Assembly (NCBI GenBank): GCA_002205965.3
Contig: NADL03000176.1
Coordinates: forward strand, 62,001 to 126,000
Direction of reading: 5' to 3'
Length of the DNA stretch: 64,000 bases
Source: Kappaphycus alvarezii
Lineage: Eukaryota; Rhodophyta; Florideophyceae; Gigartinales; Solieriaceae
Positions within the stretch are counted from its first letter, which is position 1, and each line of letters starts with the position of its first letter. Under the pieces are notes generated by a model. That model did not search any database. It saw nothing but the letters and a program-made list of their open reading frames with translations, and was not told the origin of the DNA. Positions 56,250-64,000 of the stretch are shown in pieces. Made by a program: the position numbers and the translations under genes.

Positions 56250-57607
56250 TGAAGATGAGTTGCGATGGGAAGGCTGGTGGGAGAGAGGATGAAGCTGCGG
56301 GCTTGGCTACCCAGAATTTACTCGGTACTCTAAAATTCTGACCTTAAGTACAACCTGCAACTACTCTCTAACTCACTGCGTCCATTAACAAAAACATAGA
56401 AACTGAACCATTTGGACAGATTGAAACATATTGGCCCAGTAATAACGTTCAATTGGGGCATTTTTAGAACTGCTTCCAAAGTTGTCAAATTCGTGTAAGA
56501 CAGTTTGGCCCAATACACACATCAATACAGCACCTTATTTTGTAAACTCATCCGAATCGAATTCTTTGTGCCAAAATAACGGACTCAACCCGTCATACGT
56601 ATTTGGAATCACACAACTGATTTTGGATGCACCCAAACGTAATCATAATCAGAAACCTCATACGTTATAGAATCACATAACTGATTTTGGATGCAGCGGC
56701 AAACCTTAATCATAACAAACCTCATACGTATATAGAATCACATAACTGATTTTGGATGCAGCCGGCAAACCGTAATCATAATAGAAACCTCATACGTATG
56801 TAGAATCACATAACTGATTTTGGATGCAGCCGGACAAACCAATCATAACTAGAAACCTCATACGTATTATAGAATCACATAACTGATTTTGGATGCAGCC
56901 GGCAAATACAGCAGGCATTCTACTGTACCTGGAGAGACCGGAGGGTGTAGCCATGATAGTATTTTCATAACCAACTCCCACTGTACGAACTCAAGTGCAG
57001 TAAGAAGTACAGTACGAGGTACAGTAAGAAGCACAGTACGAGGTACAGTACGAAACTTGACACCAGTACAGTATGGTACACCACTGCACCAAAGGTTTCT
57101 ACTCTTTGTGTACCACGTGTACATCACATACACAACTGCCACCACGTACACGTGTACATACCTTACCTCGACATACCTCTTATACAGTATACTCCTCACC
57201 ACTTACAGTGCCCTACCCTATGTAAAATGACCCCATAAACACCATTCTGCCCTCTAAAATAGCTCAAAGTCAACCCTTACACCTCTACAGCCATTACACG
57301 TGTACATCACCAGCCAATAGAATTGCAGCATTTGACCTATCAGCCAATAGGATTAAAGCAGGCAATTCTTAGCCTAGGCATTATGGGCCAAGTTCCACTT
57401 GTCAACAATTATGCAAAATTTGCATTTATCGTCCACCCCTCGAAAATGGCTTTTCGTCCCCGGCAACTTTGTTTTTCGGGTAAATTTGGCATATATTATC
57501 CTTCAGAACCACATGTGTCCACGTGTACAGATATACAGCTTCCCAACTCCGTGCGAGACGTCTAGTCAAGGCGATGGGCGTGTGATCGTCTCACAAAATC
57601 ACCAACA
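56250..57607 (-). repeat. 5' LTR of family-2 element H
   Basis: 1358 bp, TGTTGGTG at 57607 to CATCTTCA at 56250. About five minisatellite units (56600-56900), fewer than 49750-51254 and 34000-35586. It abuts family-1-like LTR sequence at 57608. Confidence 0.92.
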
Positions 57608-58070
57608 AGTAATGCCATAATTGATTCCCACTGTACAAACTCAAGTACAGTAAGAAGTACAGTACTTGGTATATTACGATGTACAGTTCGAAGTACAGTT
57701 CCTCATTTGGCACTAGTACAGTACGTCTACACCACTGCACAAAAGGTTTCTACTCTTAGCTGTACCACGTGTACATCACATACACAACTGCCACCACGTA
57801 CACGTGTACATAGCTTCCCTCAGCATATCTCTCATACAGTATACTCCTCATCCACTTATAGTACCCTACCCACATAAAATCACCCCATAAACAACATTTT
57901 GCCTCTAAGTCGCTGACCTCTCAAAATCATACTTTCGTCCCTGGGAACTTTGGATTTCTTCCGAAATGCCTTAGGGCCACCCTTTTTCAACACGTGTGCA
58001 TGTATACGTGTCTCTTATGAGGTTTGGCACCGATGTGGGGTCATGTGATCGTCTTGCCAAATCAACAACA
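57608..58070 (-). repeat. 5' half of a diverged family-1 LTR
   Basis: Matches the first 460 bases of the family-1 LTR (TGTTGTTGATTTGGC at 58070 to ATTGCCATAATTG) with more substitutions than other copies. It stops at H. No polypurine tract follows 58070, so it was probably a solo or 5' LTR that H entered or recombined with. Confidence 0.85.
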
Positions 58071-59160
58071 CTTCTCTCTTACCAGCAATCACATCAATCC
58101 AAAATAAACGATAGTCAATAACATCCTTCTCCTTCCAAAATCGACAAACAATTACACACACAATAATTTTTTCGCCCACATGTCTGCGAAGGAGGTCCTC
58201 TTTCAGGCTGGGAGGAGTAGTGCGCAAATGTCTCCCTGACAGTACACGGACTGCGACTGTTTTTTTATTGGCCTCGCTTCCAATGCCGCTGGCAGACGAG
58301 GCTTGCCAAGTAATGAACCCTTCACAATTAATTTGTGCTCCAGAAGTGTTGCTGAGAGCAAGCTGCCCGCTTGTTGTTGCTTTGCTCTCTGAGCCCACGC
58401 ACCATACAGCGCAAATTGAGGCCTCCATTGAGTCCGAAAACGGTCTAGACCAGTAATTTCACCAATTCAAAATGAATATCTGACGTCATTAATTACAGCT
58501 TTCACCATTCTCGAAAATCCGCTACACGAAACTTGACAATATCACCTGGCCAGGCTCTGATGCGTTTTTTCCCGTTGCGACCAAACAAGAAGGTTGTTGC
58601 GTCAATTACGCTACCTCTGTCCCGCACAACACTTGCATTATTGATACTCTCAAGATCGGTGTAATTCGTGCGTTGTCCGTACATAGCATCTTGATACATA
58701 GGCATTGATAGATCCAACTTTAGCAATTCACTCGGAGGTAAGATTCGAACTTCCGCAGTCCTGCGACTGAGTAGTCAAGAATGTCCACCGTTTGCATAGT
58801 TGATTACAATTTCATCACCGGAACTGATAAATTGAACATCAGTTGATGTCGGCAATATTCGGTGAAATCCAAATCAAATTGTTGAATGTAACTTTTCGGT
58901 GACGCGTTATTCATGAGATGCCTAATGATATTTGTCCTTACTTTTGAATAAGATGGAAGACCTTCCACTGATCTCGAGGCCGACTGCAAGGAGGATCTCG
59001 AAACTCTCCGCAACAATTCGTACTGAGCAACACTGTACCTCAAACTTCCGCAAACAATTACGGCACCTAATAAATTCTCCCAACTCATCATTGTACTTTC
59101 TTTCTTCTGCAGAACCTCCAACAACATCTGATCAGTCCAAGGATCATCCGTGTCCAATCA
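58071..59160 (-). pseudogene. Unrecognised coding region in three pieces, possibly transposon-derived
   Basis: Reading on the minus strand: piece 1 (59157-58804) ends at a stop after SVPVMKL, with LPSYSKVRTNIIRHLM and KSYIQQFDLDFTEY. Piece 2 (58790-58502) contains VRILPPSELLKLDLSMPMYQDAMYG and VIDATTFLFGRNGKKR. Piece 3 (58456-58075) contains EASICAVWCVG, VNCEGFITW-like and KTVAVRVLSGRHLRTTP. They look like successive parts of one protein of about 370 residues, broken by stops or separated by introns. I do not recognise the family; the layout resembles the N-terminal part of large eukaryotic DDE transposases, which is a guess. Confidence 0.35.
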
Positions 59161-60273
59161 CACCGGACTACACGAATCGGTACATGAACCGGGTGGTCAC
59201 CCGTTCTCGGTCCTCAACAGGCTCGAGCTCAGTAGACGGAGCACCCCGCAATTTTTCGAGTATTCCAACATGTCCATGTGTTGTACTTGCGGAAAATCGA
59301 CAACACTCTCTAAATTATTTTCATTCGTATCATTTATGTTCTCTCGTCCGCATTAAAGCCATGATCCGCAGTCAAAAATCCTAGGTTGGACGGGCGTCCA
59401 CCATTTCGGCATGACTCAAATCCCTGTTTGCCTTCCCTGCCAATGACCCGTCCTCGTCGTCACTCAGAACAACGCACGGAGATTCTGTGTGTCCAGGGCG
59501 GAATCCAACCACCTTGTACCATACCCCCTTCTGCGTTTCTTCGTAATCGGAAAATTAAGAGATGACATGACAATAACGAACTGTGGAGTCTAACAGTTGA
59601 GGTCGATGAAGAAAACCGTTTGAGTCTACACTTGGTACCTCCATTCACGGATGATGACTGTACAGGTGGCCACCCTTCTAAAACCCCAAGCAGGAAGGTT
59701 TGAATCGCGCGCCGAAAAAATAATATTTATTTATGTAGTACTTGGCGCGCCGAAACGTTCAGTACCTGCTCCAGATCTCGGAGAACTTCATGTTTGGCCG
59801 TAGACAGGTCGATCGGTTTACAACATTACTACAGTAATAATTTTTAAAATTTGAATACAATTGTATTCAGAAAATTAACTTTTCTGTATGTGATGTCGTA
59901 CATGTTAACACATACTATACAGTGCAGTACAGTATACTTTTACCTTCCCTAATAGGACCCCCGTTTCGAAAAAACGTGGACTACGGCCAGAATCTGGCTG
60001 GAGATCTGAGAATTACAAATGGATGTAGATATAACTGTACCCTTGGTACATAGTTGCCCTCAACAGCTACAGAAATCTGTTACACAGTTATTTTGCTGTA
60101 GATGGCCATCTGATACAGCAAATTAACTGTCTCAAGTCGGACTCGGTCTTCAATCGCCGTCATACCCTCCCCTACATCAGCTAGCTGAAATTAGCTGAAT
60201 TCTGTTCATCCCCAATACTGCGAAAGCTTTCCCCTTATCAGTCTTTCTGTCCGCTTTTTCTGTGTTTAATTGA
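59161..60273. other. Unassigned AT-rich sequence
   Basis: No domain or retroelement seen. Contains GGCGCGCC-like words flanking an AT-rich stretch (59706-59757), the perfect palindrome AATACAATTGTATT (about 59853-59866), and a pyrimidine-rich run (60230-60270) just before the ATG of the next frame. Confidence 0.4.
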
Positions 60274-61001
60274 ATGGATTCAGGGAAAAAGGAACATGGA
60301 GACACCAGAGAGAATGAAGCTGCCGCCGCAGCGCAGAGTGCTGACCAGGATATGACTGCTGGAGAGAATCATGATCAGAACGGAGAGAACGTAGCGGATG
60401 TCACAGGGCGGAGCGCAGCCGAGGATACTGCAGGAGTTGGAGAGATTCCAGGTCCAACTTTACAAGTTAATGAAGCGGCAGTAGTCGTGCATGATTATTA
60501 TACTTGTTCCATTGCGAACGAGAAACGACCCTTTGAGATCCAACAGCTGCAATTCTATTATTCGTTATGGTAGAAACTGGTACATTCAATGATTCTGAAA
60601 GTGTTTTTTAACGGTTTCACTATCGGACCCATGCCATGGACGGTTTCATCCATCCTTCAACTGATCCTTTTCGATGTCGTTCTATATGGTTGCTTGACAA
60701 AAAAATTGAAATGTTCGAAGAGAGCAGCGTCAATGAAAGAGAATAGGCGAAACTTCCTTAAATCCTCCGCTAGATGATCAAGAAGATGGAACTTTAGGGT
60801 AAACAAGCCAAACGGGCAGTGAGGCTCGAAAAGTTTTATCACGATTTTCTAGAACTCGAAGATTTACTGTTTGACCAACAGGATGTCAGCATCTGTACAA
60901 CCTGGTATGAGGAACTGCACCAACACCTTATCGACGAGATCGGATACCTAGTGTTGAGTTCGGTGAGAGTTCCACCATCATTATACCCAGTACATCAATA
61001 A
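60274..61001 (+). pseudogene. Unrecognised acidic-N-terminus reading frame, fragmented
   Basis: Opens MDSGKKEHGDTRENEAAAAA at 60274 and runs 99 codons (Ala, Asp, Glu-rich; low complexity) to a TAG at 60571. Coding-like text continues in other frames: HYRTHAMDGFIHPSTDPFRC and DKKIEMFEE (60620-60740), then RLEKFYHDFLELEDLLFDQQD to SLYPVHQ (60820-61001). Probably one damaged protein. No family recognised. It lies downstream of a pyrimidine-rich leader, which suits a eukaryotic start. Confidence 0.35.
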
Positions 61002-61768
61002 ATGAAACCAGTGACAAAGTGGGATACCATATCAAGCGATTCGTAATACTTTCCTTCGAGCATGCCCTTCAAAACTTCCCTCATTAAAAGTAATATTTAA
61101 CTGGGAAGGAGCTTCATTTTTGGAGAAGTCGATGTGCAGCCCAGGTGCTAGGAAATGATATCCTATAGCTGCGAGAATGGAATTGCGAACTCGAAGTAGA
61201 GTAGTGCTGATGAAATATCCTGTTTTCTTGTTGATCAATTTCCCTTCTGATTGGTGAGTAGAATGTTGCAGGATAAATATGCCATCGTGCCGTTTTTGAG
61301 AATCTCAGATATGCCTATGGAGAATGTGCAAAGTTTCCAATGTAAACAGGGAATATGTTCCTGATACTACTAATCTTGGAGCAGTGAATAATACTCCAAA
61401 AAGAATGGCCAGGGTGCAAGAGAGAAGTCTTTCAATATGATTAATGCGTTGTCCAAAAATGATTGCGAAGATTACGGTCGCCTTGACGAGTCAGATGAGA
61501 AGCTCTAGTAACTCCCTCGGGAATATGTGATCTTTGCTATTATAGTCTCTTGTATGTGTCGGGAATTTTGGGCGAAATGAGTGTTACGCTGGTCTGGGAG
61601 ACAAGGTCTGTTTACCGCAGTCCGTGGCGAATACCGGTAATATCCTTTCCTTTTGGTATATCACAGCGATAGAACACAATGTGATGGAGACAGTTCCACA
61701 CCTCCCCTCCGGATGTACTAACTTTAAATCCATTGATTGTATACTCAATCAGTGGATGTAGTACTCCC
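61002..61768. other. Unassigned sequence
   Basis: Short ORFs only; no recognised repeat or domain. The copia homology of element J starts at about 61769. Confidence 0.4.
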
Positions 61769-63112
61769 GCGCAGCAATAAAAATGTTTGTTGGCTATCCG
61801 CCGGGGCCCAAGGCCTACAAAGTTTGGAACGATAATTTACATCACATTGTTATTTTTAGGGATGTGCAGTTCGGTTAGTCTAAACCAGGAAGATGCTCTT
61901 TCATGAACTTTTTTTTGATGACAATAACGTGGATTTTTATTCAGAGGAGGCGACCCATAGTGACGAAATTGAGTGTGGAATATCTAATGGTGACAATGGA
62001 CATGGAAAAAATACAGACTTACCGGGGAGATTGAGATCTTCTAAAGTCAATATATTGAGCCTGACTCAACTATTGAGACTTCGCAACCAGAAGAAGTGAC
62101 TAGTGAGCAAGAAGCTGGACCTTTTGATATGGAACCTCGCCGCTCCACTCGTTCACGACGCCCACCTCGACCGTAGTGGACAGGTCTGGTTGGAACCAGC
62201 TTACTCCCACCTTCCTGTGGTGACATCAACATAACTAACTCCATTAAAGAGGCGATGGGCGTATCACAACCAGAGTCTTGGCAGAAAGCAATTGATAAGG
62301 AGCTAGAGTCCCAACGCAAAAACCAAACCTGGAAACAAGTGCCACAATCGAAGAGTCCAATATTCTCACTTCTCGCTGGGTTTTCACTCTGCAGGACATA
62401 CTAGACGATAGCGACGAGTTAATTCAAAAGGGAAAAAGTCGCCTGGTTGTGAGGGGCTTCAAAAAAATTGAAGAGGTTGACTACTTTGAGACGTCTAGGC
62501 CGGTGATCAAATTCTCAACACCGTGAGAACCTTCGCCAGGACCACTGGCAAGCAGTTGAACTAGTTTTGAGATAAGTCAAAGGGACGCTCTCACATGGTG
62601 TAGTTCTAGATGTAAATATCCCAGTGCAAACTCTAGAGGGCTTCAGCGGTGCAGACTGGGGCGGTTGCTTGGACTCGAAAAAGTCCGCCAGTGGATATGT
62701 GTTCAAATTGCGTGGGGAGCTATTAGTCGGTCTTCTATAGGACAAACGGTGGTTGCAAAATCCACTCGCGAAGCGGAGTATATTGCACTGTATGAGGCTT
62801 GCAAAGAGGCAGCTTGGCTCAGGTGCCTTCTTGCAGAAGCATTGGGAAAGTCGAAAGACAGCACCGTTATAATCGGGTGTGATAGTGCTGGTACAATAGC
62901 GTTTTTGGGTAATGAAGGAGTGAACAGGCGAAATAAGCACATTGACATGTCATATCACTTTAACCGAGATGCCGTGACTCGAAATAATATCACTGTTTCA
63001 CGTAACGTCTACTGTTATGCCAGCAGATATACTCACCAAGCCTCTTGGTCGCATGCTATTCATGAAATACATCAAATCTCTAGGACTGGGAGAGCTGCGC
63101 GGTGCTCAGGTC
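61769..63112 (+). pseudogene. Decayed copia element J: integrase tail, RT start, RNase H
   Basis: Family-1-like but old: FVGYPPGPKAYKVWNDN (61780), the acidic linker, RRSTRSRRPPRP (62140), RT start to PVIKF (62515). There it jumps to the RNase H linker at 62520 through a shared CAACA, deleting about 680 bp including YVDD. RNase H keeps ADWGGC, STREAEYIALYEACKEAAW and CDSAGTIAFLGNEGVNRRNKHID. Stops and frameshifts are scattered, and substitutions are far denser than between A-F. Confidence 0.85.
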
Positions 63113-63128
63113 ATGTTGTCGAGGGGGG

Positions 63129-63240
63129 TGTTGATGAGTTGGCGAGACGATCACATGATCCCCACGTCCGTGGCAAGCCTCATAAGAGGCATGCGGCGTC
63201 TTCCAAGTGTATATGTCAGCGGGCAGAGCTGTTGACTCTG
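63129..63240 (+). repeat. LTR start of element J
   Basis: GAGGGGGG then TGTTGATGAGTTGGCGAGACGATCACATG, matching the start of the family-1 LTR for about 90-110 bp, after which similarity stops at another copia element's sequence. Confidence 0.75.
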
Positions 63241-63999
63241 CGTCTACCGTTTCGACTTGCACGACCGAAATGACGTGCGCGAGTGCTGGATTCGCGACCG
63301 ACCGGATGCTTGGCATTGTACTCTTCGATTAGTATGGTGGCGACGTAATCTCATTTCTGTTCGGCGGCGTATTTTGTGCACAGAGCGGCGGCGATGGTTT
63401 CCAATTTGCTACTTTGGTCTATGGATGCCAACAGCATGGGCGCCTTGTGTCATTATGGAATGGGCGGTGTCTTTTCCCATGCGCTCGAGTAGCGAAAAAA
63501 GCGATGTGAATTCATCGATGTACTATGCCATTTCTGTCTTACGGTACTTGACTAGTTACTCCTTATTTTTGTTGGTACTTGTCTTGCTGGCAGTAATTGA
63601 GAGGTTACAGCTGAATATGTACAGCGATGCGCGACACTGTTCTGTTGGATGCTTAATGTAACGTCCAGTAATTTCAGCATCCATGTGGAGTCGTCGTCGA
63701 CGTCAACCATGGCAAATAGTGGGGCGTCGCTCATTGCAAAGATGATGATACTGCATGCCTTTTCTATTTTGGCACTGCGGTCCACGGCGTAACCTGTATC
63801 GCGTACGCTGCTGAGCGAGTGGCAGTTGGTTTGGATGGTGATTTTACAGTGTGCCAAACTACTTTGACCCGATACTCGGCGCGTAGACGCATGCGCCACA
63901 GTCCGTTACCTTCGCCACGCTTGCCGTGGAATCGCAGAATCTTTGATACCGGCTTTGGTTTCGGAGTCGACGACGATGGCTGACATGTTTATGTATTTT
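63241..63999 (-). pseudogene. gag fragment of a different copia lineage (UBN2-type)
   Basis: On the minus strand from near 63985: ETKAGIKDSAIPRQAWRR, then KIEKACSIIIFAMSDAPLFAMVDVDDDSTWMLKLLD (63830-63720), and in shifted frames MAxYIDEFTSLFSLLERMGKD (63545-63480), then KLETIAAAL-like and ATILIEEYNAKHP (63410-63310). This order and wording fit copia gag (UBN2). It is unlike the gag of families 1 and 2. The element start may lie beyond the right edge. Several frameshifts and one stop. Confidence 0.6.
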
Positions 64000-64000
64000 T

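Larger units (their letters stand above)
48819..57607 (-). mobile_element. Copia family 2: element H and remnant G in tandem sharing an LTR
   Basis: H has 5' LTR 56250-57607, internal 51255-56249 and 3' LTR 49750-51254. That last LTR is also the 5' LTR of G, whose internal part (48819-49749) holds only the leader, ORF1 and 16 nt of gag before element F begins. Family 2 LTRs start TGTTGGTGATTTTG and end CATCTTCA. Confidence 0.9.

Noticed and set aside
63257-63661. Plus-strand 134-codon frame with a hydrophobic stretch
   Set aside because: The minus strand here reads as copia gag; this is its antisense shadow.

Overview
This window is a transposable-element-dense stretch of a eukaryotic nuclear genome. 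There is no bacterial-style operon. Coding sequence carries spliceosomal-type signals (GTAAGY donors, a TTACTGAC branch-like site, pyrimidine-rich AG acceptors), and almost every kilobase belongs to an LTR retrotransposon or a fragment of one. The host lineage cannot be fixed from the sequence; a protist, alga or invertebrate would all fit. Near-identical copies differ by many one-base indels, so many frameshifts may be sequencing or assembly error rather than decay.

Layout. 1-23520 (minus): a head-to-tail array of Ty1/copia family 1 (elements A, B, C and truncated D) in which neighbours share single LTRs (LTR-int-LTR-int-LTR-int-LTR-int). 23521-24005: a cluster of a terminal-repeat miniature element (TRIM-B). 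24006-30086 (plus): element E, a 5'-truncated family-1 copy. 30087-31099: a low-confidence acidic reading frame with a GAGGAA repeat. About 31115-40447 (plus): a broken Ty3/gypsy element with three nested insertions, each flanked by a short target-site duplication or near-duplication: a chimeric miniature element (GAATG), a family-2 solo LTR (TCGTT) and a family-3 solo LTR (AACT). 40448-48818 (plus): element F, family 1, whose 5' LTR is preceded by an inverted piece of itself. 48819-57607 (minus): copia family 2 (G remnant and full-length H), again sharing an LTR. 57608-58070: a family-1-like LTR piece. 58071-61768: mostly unrecognised sequence with two fragmented reading frames. 61769-63240: a decayed family-1-like copy J. 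63241-63999 (minus): gag of a different copia lineage.

How the parts work. Each copia copy has LTR, a 14-nt primer-binding site complementary to the anticodon arm of initiator tRNA-Met (the copia half-tRNA mode), an extra upstream ORF (ORF1), then one long gag-PR-IN-RT-RNaseH ORF and a G-rich polypurine tract. ORF1 encodes two U1/JAZ-type C2H2 zinc fingers. It has no ATG of its own; a 16-nt upstream exon bearing the ATG joins it in frame across a predicted 144-146-nt intron, and this arrangement is conserved in two diverged families. The miniature elements TRIM-A and TRIM-B have about 80-bp LTRs and carry pol III A-box and B-box-like motifs; TRIM-A has exactly the same half-tRNA primer site as the copia families, which suggests it borrows their machinery.

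The strongest candidates for something undescribed are the spliced zinc-finger ORF1, the pol III-box TRIMs, and the chimeric TRIM-B/family-3/TRIM-A insertion with a clean duplication.
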